DNA from: Gemmiger formicilis
GTDB lineage: Bacteria > Bacillota > Clostridia > Oscillospirales > Ruminococcaceae
Length of the DNA: 64,000 nucleotides
Assembly (NCBI RefSeq): GCF_024462815.1
Contig: NZ_JANGCG010000006.1
Location: 62,001 to 126,000 of the forward strand
Direction: 5' to 3'
How positions within the stretch are numbered: the first letter of the stretch is position 1; the number at the start of each line of letters is the position of its first letter. The notes beneath the pieces were generated by a model, which saw only the letters and a program-made list of their open reading frames with translations, was not told where the DNA came from and searched no databases. Made by a program: the position numbers and the translations under genes. Positions 35,556-43,627 of the stretch are shown here, piece after piece.

Positions 35556-35645
35556 CGTACTGTGCCTATGGCACAGTACGAGCAAGCACGGCAATGTGAT
35601 ATCACATCGCCCACTTGTTAGGGGAATACCCCTAAAACCCCTGCA
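35556..35645. other. Putative origin of transfer (oriT)
   Basis: A non-coding gap of 118 nt immediately before mobC and the relaxase holds three perfect palindromes. They are an 11-bp hairpin (35556-35580), a 14-bp palindrome ATGTGATATCACAT (35594-35607) and TTAGGGG-AATA-CCCCTAA (35618-35635), followed by AACCCCTGCATCGG. Position and structure fit an oriT; the nick site is not defined. Confidence 0.7.
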
Positions 35646-35659
35646 TCGGATGGTGAATT

Positions 35660-35974
35660 ATGAAAGCAAGAACCTATAAAAAACTCCTACGGCTCAATCA
35701 AGACGAGCAGGAACGACTGCGGTATTTAAGTAAAAGCACAGGGCTAAATCAAGAGCAAGTGCTGCGCAAAGTATTGATGGACGCTCCACTTCTGGAGCGT
35801 CCGACAGCCGACTACATAAAAATGTCACGCCAAATTGCAGCCCTTGGCAACAATCTAAACCAGCTTGCCCACATTGCCAACGCCAGCGGAAAAGTAAGTA
35901 ATACCGACTTGCTGACTGCAAAACAAATCATGGAGCAAATATGGAGGTACATTAAGGGAGGTGGCGTCCAATAG
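35660..35974 (+). CDS. mobC: MobC-like relaxosome protein
   Basis: A 104-aa ribbon-helix-helix type mobilisation protein: TYKKLLRLNQDEQERLRYLSK at the N-terminus and the MobC core IAALGNNLNQLAHIANASGKV. Such proteins bind oriT and help the relaxase nick DNA. It starts 15 nt after the putative oriT. Its TAG stop (35972-35974) overlaps the apparent AUA start of the relaxase. Confidence 0.9.
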   Translation: MKARTYKKLLRLNQDEQERLRYLSKSTGLNQEQVLRKVLMDAPLLERPTADYIKMSRQIAALGNNLNQLAHIANASGKVSNTDLLTAKQIMEQIWRYIKGGGVQ

Positions 35975-37416
35975 CTTATACAAAAATCAAAGCAGTAAAG
36001 CATCATCTGCAACGATGTCTGGATTATACCAGCAATCCAAACAAAACTGAAAAATTTGCTGATGATGATTTAAGGCGGCTCTTATCCTATACGCAGAACC
36101 AAGATAAGACAGAGCATCAACTGTATGTGACAGGCTTTCATTGTGACCCGGAGACAGCCTGTATGAGCATGGAATTAACCAAACGATTGTGGGAGCAACC
36201 CACGGATAAGGGAGTTTTGGCCTACCACATCATACAAAGTTTCAGCCCCGGTGAAGCCACGCCCGACCAAGTACACGAGATTGGCTGTGAATTTGCACGG
36301 CGGTTTCTTGCGGATCGGTTTGAGTGTACGGTCAGCACCCATTTGGACAAAGGCCACCTGCACAATCATATAGTCGTCAATTCGGTATCCTATGCGGACG
36401 GAAAAATGTTCCGCAACAACTTTGACACCTACTACCACGGAATCCGACAGGTATCGGATGAACTTTGCCGAGAAAATCGGCTGTCCGTCATCGAAACGGA
36501 CGGCAAGGGAAAATCTTATGACGAGTGGCTAAGCGGTCAGGCCGGCAAGCCTACCATCCGAGGTATGGTTCGTAAAGATGTGGAACAGGCTATTGCTGCC
36601 GCCGACAGCTTTGATGGCTTTATCACGGAATTGCAGAACATGGGCTACACGGTCAAATATGGCCCGCGTGTGGAACACATGGCTGTGCGCCATAAAGACG
36701 CTCAACGAAATATCCGCATTGACCGGTTCGACCCGCGCTTTTCCGAGACAGCGCTGCGGGAGTACTACCACAAACTGCACCGTATGCCCACCGAAATGCA
36801 GCAGGAATACCGGCAGGAAAACGCCCCGGCAAAACCGAAATGGCAGCCCACAGAATTACAGCCCACTGTGCGGCGAGCGCGGTATCGCGGCAAGCTGGCG
36901 CGCCAGTATCCGAATGCATCCGGCTTTATGGCTTGCTACTATCACTACTGCGCCCTGCTGCGCAAAGCCTACCACGGCAAGAGCACAAAGCGCTGCTACT
37001 TTTTGCTGCGTGAGGATTTTCTGCTGTTCAGCCGATACCAGCAGCAGACAAAATTCCTATGGGAAAACCATATTGAAACTATGGATGAACTGCTGGCCTA
37101 CAAGGAAAATGCAGAAGTCCAAATCCAACAGCTTGCCCGCCAGCGCAAAGTTTTATATCGGCAAAAGCGTGAACCGGAACGTGCCGCGCGGGAAGAAAAA
37201 ATCAAATCACTGACCCAGCAAATGAAAGCCCTGCGCCATGAGGTTTACATCTGTTCCGACATCGAAACAGATGCTGCCGAGGTGCAGGAAAAACTACGGC
37301 AAGCAGAACTTGCCGCACAGGAAGAACGAAATGAGGTGAAACAAGATGAACAACGGAGGCGAAGCAGCCGATCAGATGGTGCGGGAAGCCTTACAGGTTA
37401 CCGAAGTAGCCATTAA
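35971..37416 (+). CDS. MOB-family relaxase, apparent AUA start
   Basis: A 481-aa relaxase that nicks oriT and pilots the strand. The N-terminal motif CLDYTSNPNKTEKF holds the probable catalytic tyrosine (Tyr19). The metal-binding histidine triad is in HLDKGHLHNHIVVNS. The open frame begins at 35956 and has no ATG, GTG or TTG until GTG 36127, which would remove Tyr19. The homologous start MAYTKIKAVK falls on ATA at 35971, 9 nt after GGGAGG and overlapping the mobC stop (ATAG). Translation from AUA is therefore inferred. The C-terminal half is a basic, coiled-coil tail. Confidence 0.88.
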   Translation: MAYTKIKAVKHHLQRCLDYTSNPNKTEKFADDDLRRLLSYTQNQDKTEHQLYVTGFHCDPETACMSMELTKRLWEQPTDKGVLAYHIIQSFSPGEATPDQVHEIGCEFARRFLADRFECTVSTHLDKGHLHNHIVVNSVSYADGKMFRNNFDTYYHGIRQVSDELCRENRLSVIETDGKGKSYDEWLSGQAGKPTIRGMVRKDVEQAIAAADSFDGFITELQNMGYTVKYGPRVEHMAVRHKDAQRNIRIDRFDPRFSETALREYYHKLHRMPTEMQQEYRQENAPAKPKWQPTELQPTVRRARYRGKLARQYPNASGFMACYYHYCALLRKAYHGKSTKRCYFLLREDFLLFSRYQQQTKFLWENHIETMDELLAYKENAEVQIQQLARQRKVLYRQKREPERAAREEKIKSLTQQMKALRHEVYICSDIETDAAEVQEKLRQAELAAQEERNEVKQDEQRRRSSRSDGAGSLTGYRSSH

Positions 37417-37915
37417 GCTGTCTGCGCTGGGCATTAAAAACGCACTGGCCTTATCGCTGGCCTACGCCAAGGAAAATCCTAAAGTGAAAGGCAAAACCAG
37501 CCTTGACCGTCTGTTGCGGGAGGGCAAGGAACTAAAAATTATTGCCCTGCAAAGCAAAGACGTGGGACAGTTTAAGGAATTGGCAAAGCAGTACGGCGTC
37601 TTGTTCGCGGTCATCAAGGATAAGGCACAGAACGAAAAAGTTGACGTCATGTTCAAAGCTGAAGATGTCGCCAAACTAAACCGCATCTATGAGCAGTTGG
37701 GATATGCCATTCCCAAGGTCACCACGGCAGACAGAAAAAAAGACCCAACCCGCCGTCAATCCGGCGACAGCTTGCTGACGCGCGGGAAGAATCCTTTGGA
37801 TATTGACCCCCGGCCATCTGTGCGGGCAACCATTATGGCACTGAAAAAAGCCGCCCGCACAGCAGCACAGGCACAGAAAAAAGTGCAGAATATTATTGCA
37901 GAGGAGGAGCGATAA
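37346..37915 (+). CDS. PcfB-family protein (DUF3801)
   Basis: A 189-aa protein of the PcfB/DUF3801 family, an accessory transfer factor of Gram-positive conjugation (pCF10 PcfB). Visible blocks are ALALSLAYAKENPKVKGKTSLDRLLREGKEL and FKELAKQYGVLFAVIKDK. The start overlaps the relaxase end by 71 nt in another frame, with GAGGTG before the ATG. It probably helps recruit the relaxosome to the VirD4 coupling protein encoded downstream. Confidence 0.88.
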   Translation: MNNGGEAADQMVREALQVTEVAIKLSALGIKNALALSLAYAKENPKVKGKTSLDRLLREGKELKIIALQSKDVGQFKELAKQYGVLFAVIKDKAQNEKVDVMFKAEDVAKLNRIYEQLGYAIPKVTTADRKKDPTRRQSGDSLLTRGKNPLDIDPRPSVRATIMALKKAARTAAQAQKKVQNIIAEEER

Positions 37916-38740
37916 ATGTACGAACAGCGATTGCCCATCGAGGAGTGGAAAGCCAAAAAGCAAGCCGAACTTAAAGAAACCATTGCGGCGCAAAAATCCG
38001 CATTGCAGGAAGTTGTGCAGGATGGCCAGCGCCTTGTCGACTATCTGTACGGCAGGGGGCGGCTTGGTAGCCATATCACATCCGGCAATGCAGCACTTGT
38101 GCTGCAAACCCTGCCGCAAGCGCGGGCCGTATTGACCGCCAAAGACTGGGATAAATTCGGGCGGCGCGTAAACAAAGGGGCAAAAGGCATCCCGCAGCTT
38201 GTGCGCGTCAACGGTTATTATAATGTCGGCTCAATTTTCGATGTGTCCATGACCTACGGCAATAAGCCGTATCCGATTCCTGAAATCAAGCCGGAGCAGA
38301 TGGACAAGGCCATCAAGGAACTGGAGCGCCTTTCTCCGGTCAACATCATTTTTCAAAATGAGGGCGTTGTCGGGTACGATGCCGAGCAACACGCGATTGT
38401 GTTCCCAACGGCCATGCCGCAGCGTGAAGTGCTGGCACGACTGCCCGCCGAAATCGTCATTGCAACCGCAGAGCAGCACACGCCGGGTATCTCCCAAGCG
38501 CCTTATCTGCGAAAAACAGCAATGGCCGTTTCGGTGGAGTTTTGCGGGCGGTTTTCCCTGCCGATGCCCGATACCGCTGCCGCTACACTGGACGGGATGG
38601 ACACCCACATTCCACCCGGTGAGGAACGCAAAACACTGGAAGAAATTCGGGAACTGTCTGTGACTATTGGAGACACTGTGGAAAAGGCACTCGGTTTGCA
38701 GCGCGGCCAAAGCTCACCGCAGCGGGACGAGGCCCGCTAA
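37916..38740 (+). CDS. ArdC-N-like ICE protein
   Basis: A 274-aa protein with a mixed architecture. The central part (SGNAALVLQTLPQARAVLTAKDWDKFGRRVNKGAKGIPQLV, YYNVGSIFDVSMTYG) resembles the ssDNA-binding N-terminal domain of ArdC anti-restriction proteins. The metalloprotease HExxH is not present (it reads PAEIVIATAEQH). The N-terminus is a coiled coil. It could protect or handle transferred ssDNA; function inferred only. The ATG directly follows the pcfB stop (TAAATG) after GAGGAGGAG. Confidence 0.6.
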   Translation: MYEQRLPIEEWKAKKQAELKETIAAQKSALQEVVQDGQRLVDYLYGRGRLGSHITSGNAALVLQTLPQARAVLTAKDWDKFGRRVNKGAKGIPQLVRVNGYYNVGSIFDVSMTYGNKPYPIPEIKPEQMDKAIKELERLSPVNIIFQNEGVVGYDAEQHAIVFPTAMPQREVLARLPAEIVIATAEQHTPGISQAPYLRKTAMAVSVEFCGRFSLPMPDTAAATLDGMDTHIPPGEERKTLEEIRELSVTIGDTVEKALGLQRGQSSPQRDEAR

Positions 38741-38745
38741 ACATC

Positions 38746-40587
38746 ATGCGCCCGAATAAGGACCGCCGCACAGAAATTATTCTGTACGGGCTGTTGCTGA
38801 TACCGCTGCTGTTTGCTGCCGCAGCGCTGGCACAGGCAACTGAACAGGCGCAGGGGCTGGCAGAAATCACCGCCGTGTTGTCCGAAATTCTGCACACCCC
38901 ATCCATGCTGCGCTGGTGCGCCAGCACTCCAAAATTTCTGCTGGCGGTGCTGGTGTTTTATCCGTTGGCCGTCTACTGCTATATGCTCGACCAAGCAGAC
39001 CGCCACCCCGGCGCGGAACATGGTACGGCCAAGTGGGGCAGCGCCCACAGACTAAACATCAAGTACCGCAATACCAAAGACCCCAAAGAAAATTACATCT
39101 TGACCGAGAATGTACGCTTCAGCACCGACAGCCACGCGCATAAACATAATCTCAACATTATCGTAATCGGCGGATCTGGCAGCGGCAAGACACGCTTTTA
39201 TGTGAAGCCCAACGCGCTGCAACTGATTGGCTCATATCTATTTCTGGACCCCAAGGGGGAGTTGACACGCACCCTCGGCAGAATCATGGAAGCAAAAGGT
39301 ATTCATGTGACCGTGCTTGACCTTGTGCATTTTCAAGGCCATTACAATCCGATGGCCTATCTTGAAACTGACGAGGACGCTATCAAGCTGGCCTTTGCGA
39401 TTGTCAACAATACGAAGCCCAAAGATGCCCCCAGCGGCGGTGATAAGTTTTGGGATGATTCCTCGGTGCTGCTGATCTCCGCGCTGATTCTCTATCTCAT
39501 GTACGAAGCGCCCGCCAGTGAGCAGAATTTCTCGACGCTGATGTACATGATTCTGAACTGCCAAGTCAGCGAAAATGAAATGGTTGAGAACCCCTTGATG
39601 ATGCTGTTTGGAGAACTGGAGCGCCGCGACCCGCAGCACCCCGCTGTCCTGCAATTCAAATCTTTTATGTTAGGTGCAAAAAAGACGCTGCAATCCATCC
39701 TGATTTCGGCAGCAGCAAACTTGTACATGTTTAACTCCCGCAAGTTTGCGGAAATGACTTCGCGCGATGAAATGTTCCTGCCGCGTATGGGGCTGGAGCA
39801 GCGGGCGCTGTTCATTGTGCTGCCCGACAATGACACGACTTTTAATTTCATCGCTACCATGCTCTACACGCAGCTTTTCGACCAGCTTTTTCGGCTGGCC
39901 GATTCCACGCCGGAATACAACGGTGCGCTGCCGGTTCATGTGCGGCTGATGATGGATGAGTTTGCGAATGTCGCCCTGCCCAAGAACTTCAAAAATATCT
40001 TGGCAGTGTGTCGCAGCCGAAATATCAGCTGTGACATCATTTTGCAGAACATTGCCCAACTAAAAAGCCTGTTCAAAGATGATTGGGAAGGCATAATCGG
40101 AAACTGTGACACCCTGCTTTACCTCGGCGGTAACGAGTACGGCACATACGAATATCTTTCCAAGATTCTCGGCAAGGAAACCGAACGTACCAAAAGCCAA
40201 AGCATTGGCAAAGGCAGCCGGGGCAGCAGCAGCGACAGCCTGCAAACCGCTGGCCGCGAACTGTGTATGCCCGACGAAATCCGCCGTATGCGTGACGATG
40301 AGTGCCTGCTTCTGATGCGCAGCGAGGACCCGGTAATTGATCGAAAGTATAACTTATTAAAGCATCCCAATGTAAAATATACGCCCGATGCAGGAGGTGA
40401 GCCTTATGTAATGCCGCCCGACTATATGGGCGACGCGGCCACTATTACAATGGATGCTGTTGCCGCCGCGACAGCACCCGAAATCACCGAAGAAATGTAC
40501 GAACAGCTCGACTACTTAGAAAAACACCCGGAGGAAAATTATTATGAAAATGAAGAAAGCTTCTCTCAATACGACCAAGGCGAATGA
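38746..40587 (+). CDS. VirD4-like type IV coupling protein
   Basis: A 613-aa membrane ATPase that docks the relaxosome to the transfer channel. It has two N-terminal membrane helices (about 10-28 and 63-82), Walker A IGGSGSGKTR (about 142-149), LFLDPKGELTRTLG, Walker B VRLMMDEFANVALP (about 398-411) and a C-terminal acidic tail. TraG/VirD4 length is normal. It overlaps the VirB2-like gene by 44 nt. Confidence 0.93.
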   Translation: MRPNKDRRTEIILYGLLLIPLLFAAAALAQATEQAQGLAEITAVLSEILHTPSMLRWCASTPKFLLAVLVFYPLAVYCYMLDQADRHPGAEHGTAKWGSAHRLNIKYRNTKDPKENYILTENVRFSTDSHAHKHNLNIIVIGGSGSGKTRFYVKPNALQLIGSYLFLDPKGELTRTLGRIMEAKGIHVTVLDLVHFQGHYNPMAYLETDEDAIKLAFAIVNNTKPKDAPSGGDKFWDDSSVLLISALILYLMYEAPASEQNFSTLMYMILNCQVSENEMVENPLMMLFGELERRDPQHPAVLQFKSFMLGAKKTLQSILISAAANLYMFNSRKFAEMTSRDEMFLPRMGLEQRALFIVLPDNDTTFNFIATMLYTQLFDQLFRLADSTPEYNGALPVHVRLMMDEFANVALPKNFKNILAVCRSRNISCDIILQNIAQLKSLFKDDWEGIIGNCDTLLYLGGNEYGTYEYLSKILGKETERTKSQSIGKGSRGSSSDSLQTAGRELCMPDEIRRMRDDECLLLMRSEDPVIDRKYNLLKHPNVKYTPDAGGEPYVMPPDYMGDAATITMDAVAAATAPEITEEMYEQLDYLEKHPEENYYENEESFSQYDQGE

Positions 40588-40876
40588 CCGCAAAATCAAG
40601 CGCCTTTATCTTGTGGCGGCGACGGTGGTTGCCGCTGCTTTTGTTATGGCCATGCCTGCCTTTGCAGATGATCCGCTGACGACCATCAACAATCTGAGCG
40701 ACTTTGTGTTCAGCGCCATTAAAGCCATCGGCGCGATCCTGCTGGGGTTCGGCATCGTGCAAATCGGCCTTGCTCTCAAAGGCCACGATGCCAGCCAGCG
40801 GGCGCAAGGTTTTATGACGTTTTTTGGCGGCGTGGTCATTTACTTTGCAAAGGATATTCTTGATATGATTCTGTAA
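40544..40876 (+). CDS. VirB2/TrbC-like small membrane protein
   Basis: A 110-aa protein with an N-terminal signal/TM segment (LYLVAATVVAAAFVMAMPAFADD) and two further hydrophobic stretches around FSAIKAIGAILLGFGIVQIGLAL and FMTFFGGVVIYFAKDILDMIL. This is the form of VirB2/TrbC pilin-like subunits in Gram-positive ICEs. It starts inside the 3' end of the virD4 gene after GAGGAAAATT. The VirB6-like partner that should follow is displaced by the AbiE module. Confidence 0.78.
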   Translation: MKMKKASLNTTKANDRKIKRLYLVAATVVAAAFVMAMPAFADDPLTTINNLSDFVFSAIKAIGAILLGFGIVQIGLALKGHDASQRAQGFMTFFGGVVIYFAKDILDMIL

Positions 40877-40890
40877 GCGATGCCGTCTTG

Positions 40891-40935
40891 TTGACTTTTA
40901 TGCTAAATAAGCGTATAATGTTTAGCGTGAAAGTC
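40891..40935 (+). promoter_or_regulatory. AbiE promoter with overlapping operator palindrome
   Basis: -35 TTGACT (40891-40896), 17-nt spacer, -10 TATAAT (40914-40919). The arms GACTTTTATGCTAAA (40893-40907) and TTTAGCGTGAAAGTC (40921-40935) form a 15-bp inverted repeat with two mismatches around the -10. This fits autorepression by AbiEi, known for the family. Confidence 0.8.
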
Positions 40936-40957
40936 AATTCGAGAGAAGGTGTGTGCT

Positions 40958-41551
40958 ATGGATTCTACAACGAAGATTATAGAGTTGGCTTCCCAAAATA
41001 ATGGCATCGTAACTGCTGCTATGATTTCTTCTGCCGGAATATCACGCGGAAGTTTGAAATATTTGGCCGATACAGGCCGTTTAGATCAGGTCTCCCGTGG
41101 GGTATATACCCTGCCGGAAGTTTGGGAGGATGAATTTGTATCCATTCAAGAGCGATATAAGCGTGGTGTATTTGCATTGGATACCGCACTGTTTCTGCAT
41201 GATTTGACTGACAGGACACCACACAAGTTTCACATGGCATTTCCCTATGGATATAATACATCCAGTCCAAAAGCAGCGGGAATTTTATGCTCTTGCAAGA
41301 AAGAGCCTTATTACAGTCTTGGAATCGCGCTGGTTGACACCCCTGCCGGAAATACAGTCCGGGCCTACAATGCAGAAAAAACCCTATGTGAAATTCTAAA
41401 GCCCATCAGCCACACGGATATTCAGATCATTACAGATGCATTCAAGCGGTACGCTGGCCGTAAAGATAAGAACATTCCTTTGCTTTCGGAATATGCTCAT
41501 CAACTACGCGTAGAAAAACGGCTGCGTCCTTATTTGGAGGTACTATTATGA
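40958..41551 (+). CDS. abiEi: AbiEi-type antitoxin
   Basis: A 197-aa antitoxin of the type IV AbiE system. The N-terminal winged helix reads KIIELASQNNGIVTAAMISSAGISRGSLKYLADTGRLDQVSRGVYTLPE. A C-terminal domain with HMAFPYGYNTSS and AYNAEKTLCEILKP follows. In the family it represses its promoter and counteracts AbiEii without direct binding. The start is ATG 40958 after GAGAAGG; a GTG at 40949 is less likely. It overlaps abiEii by 4 nt. Confidence 0.9.
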   Translation: MDSTTKIIELASQNNGIVTAAMISSAGISRGSLKYLADTGRLDQVSRGVYTLPEVWEDEFVSIQERYKRGVFALDTALFLHDLTDRTPHKFHMAFPYGYNTSSPKAAGILCSCKKEPYYSLGIALVDTPAGNTVRAYNAEKTLCEILKPISHTDIQIITDAFKRYAGRKDKNIPLLSEYAHQLRVEKRLRPYLEVLL

Positions 41552-42402
41552 AAAACGCTATGCAGCTGAAAGCGATTATGAAAAAGCTGGCGAAAGAAAA
41601 CCAGATTTCCGCACAGCTTGTTCTGCAAAATTATATGCTGGAACGATTCTTGGAGCGGGTATCATTATCCCCGTATCGGGATAATTACATTATCAAAGGT
41701 GGCTTTTTAATTTCCTCTATGGTGGGGCTGAACTCCAGAGCGACAATGGATATGGATGCAACCATAAAGGGTTATCCAGTTACGCAGGATGCCGTCCAAA
41801 AAATGATAGAGCAGATTCTCACCGTTCCTGTTGACGATGACATCACATTTACATTCAAAAGCATTGGTGAAATCCGGGAGGGTGATGAATATACTGGATA
41901 CCGCGTAGCTTTGACAGCCGATTTTTCGCCTATGGCAGTTCCCTTAAAGCTGGACATCACTACTGGCGATAAAATCACACCACGCGAAATTCAATATGAC
42001 TACAAGTTGATGCTGGAAGATCGTCATATTCAAGTTATGGCATACAATTTGGCCACCATTCTGGCGGAAAAGCTGGAGACTGTAATATCTCGCAGTGACC
42101 AGAATACCCGGCCAAGAGATTATTATGATGTCTATATCCTTACCAAACTGCAAGCAGAAAATATAGACTTTCCCGCTTTAGGGGCGGCACTGATGGCTAC
42201 AGCCAGTAAGCGAGGCTCTGATTCGATTTTGCAAGATTATAGAGCAATTGTGGAAGCGGTGCGAAACAGCGAGATTATGCGTAGGCAATGGGATAATTAC
42301 CGAAAAGATTTCGACTACGCTTCCACTATCAGCTTTGATGAAGTGTGTGATGCAGTTGCTTCTACAATGGACACCCTAATAACAAACAATTTTTTTAATT
42401 AA
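41548..42402 (+). CDS. abiEii: AbiEii-type nucleotidyltransferase toxin
   Basis: A 284-aa toxin of the AbiEii / nucleotidyltransferase (DUF1814) family. It has NYIIKGGFLISSMVG followed by SRATMDMDATIKG (the NTase GG..S and DxD region) and the later motif AYNLATILAEKLETVISR with RPRDYYDVYIL. It slows growth by nucleotidyl transfer and can give phage abortive infection. It ends just before a terminator at 42410. The pair sits inside the conjugation operon with its own promoter. Confidence 0.92.
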   Translation: MKNAMQLKAIMKKLAKENQISAQLVLQNYMLERFLERVSLSPYRDNYIIKGGFLISSMVGLNSRATMDMDATIKGYPVTQDAVQKMIEQILTVPVDDDITFTFKSIGEIREGDEYTGYRVALTADFSPMAVPLKLDITTGDKITPREIQYDYKLMLEDRHIQVMAYNLATILAEKLETVISRSDQNTRPRDYYDVYILTKLQAENIDFPALGAALMATASKRGSDSILQDYRAIVEAVRNSEIMRRQWDNYRKDFDYASTISFDEVCDAVASTMDTLITNNFFN

Positions 42403-42409
42403 GCTATGC

Positions 42410-42440
42410 AGTCGGCAGACTCTCTGTCGGCTGTTTTCTT
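42410..42440 (+). terminator. Terminator of the AbiE module
   Basis: AGTCGGCAGA-CTC-TCTGTCGGCT (two G-U pairs) followed by GTTTTCTTTT, 8 nt after the abiEii stop and directly before the VirB6-like gene. Confidence 0.8.
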
Positions 42441-42462
42441 TTATCTGAAAGTGGGTGAAAAC

Positions 42463-43293
42463 TTGAATCAAAACTGGATCGTTGAGAATCTGAACAATGC
42501 TTTTTCCACATGGAATGGAAAGCTGGGCGAGTTATGGGGGCTGGTGACAACCGGCCCCCAAACTTTTAAGGGCGGCGCAGTGTGGAGTGTGATGCAGACC
42601 TTGCACAATGGTATGGTTGGCATTGGCTATGCACTGGTCGTGCTGTTCTTTGCTATATCGCTATGCAAAAACACAATGAATTTTCACGAGTTAAAACGCC
42701 CCGAAGCTGCAATCCATTACTTTCTCCGCTTTGTGGCGGCAAAAGCGCTTGTGGGATACGGCATGGACATTATGCTGAATGTGTTTTCCATCTGTAACGG
42801 CATCGTCACAGATATGGCCGACAGCATGGGCGGTATCTCGGAAGCTATGGTGTCGCTGCCCACAGAAATGCAAACAGCTATCGAAAATGTTGGATTTCTC
42901 GCCAGCATACCGCTATGGCTCGTAACGATTCTCGGCAGCTTGTTTATTACGGTGCTTTCCTTTGTAATGATCCTTACCGTGTATGGCCGCTTTTTCCGCT
43001 TGTATATGTACACAGCGCTGGCCCCGCTGCCGCTGGCGGCTTTTGCGGGGGAAAGCACACAATCCGTGGGCATATCGTTTTTGAAAAGTTATGTCGGCGT
43101 GTGCTTAGAGGGTGCGGTCATTGTGCTGGCCTGCGTGATTTACTCGGCGTTTGTCAGTATGCCAACAGTAGCCAGCGGCGAAGCGACCACTATTGTGTGG
43201 AGTTATCTTGCGGAAACAGTTTTCAATATGCTCGTATTGGTTGGCCTTATCAAAGGCTCTGACCGAATTATCCATGAAATGATGGGGTTGTAA
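42463..43293 (+). CDS. VirB6/TrbL-like conjugation membrane protein
   Basis: About 276 aa with several membrane helices (around VGIGYALVVLFFAIS, YFLRFVAAKALVGYGMDIML, SIPLWLVTILGSLFITVLSF, YMYTALAPLPLAAFAGE, GAVIVLACVIYSAF). The TALAPLPLAAF and SFLKSYVG...E motifs are typical of the TrbL/VirB6 channel subunit. The frame is open from 42406, but that part lies over the AbiE terminator. The probable start is TTG 42463 (NQNWIVENLNNAF) after GTGGGTGAAAAC; GTG 42451 is an alternative. Followed by PrgI after 1 nt. Confidence 0.85.
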   Translation: MNQNWIVENLNNAFSTWNGKLGELWGLVTTGPQTFKGGAVWSVMQTLHNGMVGIGYALVVLFFAISLCKNTMNFHELKRPEAAIHYFLRFVAAKALVGYGMDIMLNVFSICNGIVTDMADSMGGISEAMVSLPTEMQTAIENVGFLASIPLWLVTILGSLFITVLSFVMILTVYGRFFRLYMYTALAPLPLAAFAGESTQSVGISFLKSYVGVCLEGAVIVLACVIYSAFVSMPTVASGEATTIVWSYLAETVFNMLVLVGLIKGSDRIIHEMMGL

Positions 43294-43294
43294 T

Positions 43295-43627
43295 ATGCAA
43301 ATTCCGATAAATAAAGAAATCCGCCATTACCAAGAGGAAATCTTTTTGGGGCTGAATCTGCGGCAGATGATTTGCTCCGGCGCGGCCATTGCCGTGGCAG
43401 TTGCGGTCTATTTGGGGCTGACTCCGCTGTTGGGTCATGAAACGGCGGGCTGGGTCTGCATTGTGGCCGCTGCGCCGATTGCAGCAGCAGGATTTTTTAC
43501 TTATGACTGTCTGACCTTTGAAAAATTCCTGCTTGTTGTAATAGACAGCACAGTTATCAGAAACGATTGGCGGTTATGGAAAACTGAAAACAAATATTGC
43601 AAAAAGAAAAAAGGTGATAAGCATTGA
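43295..43627 (+). CDS. PrgI-family protein
   Basis: A 110-aa PrgI-type membrane protein: IPINKEIRHYQEEIFLGLNLRQMICSG, two hydrophobic helices (about 28-50 and 56-78) and YDCLTFEKFLL. In pCF10-like systems PrgI is the small VirB3-like partner encoded just before the VirB4 ATPase, as here. Stop and next start overlap (TTGA). Confidence 0.9.
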   Translation: MQIPINKEIRHYQEEIFLGLNLRQMICSGAAIAVAVAVYLGLTPLLGHETAGWVCIVAAAPIAAAGFFTYDCLTFEKFLLVVIDSTVIRNDWRLWKTENKYCKKKKGDKH

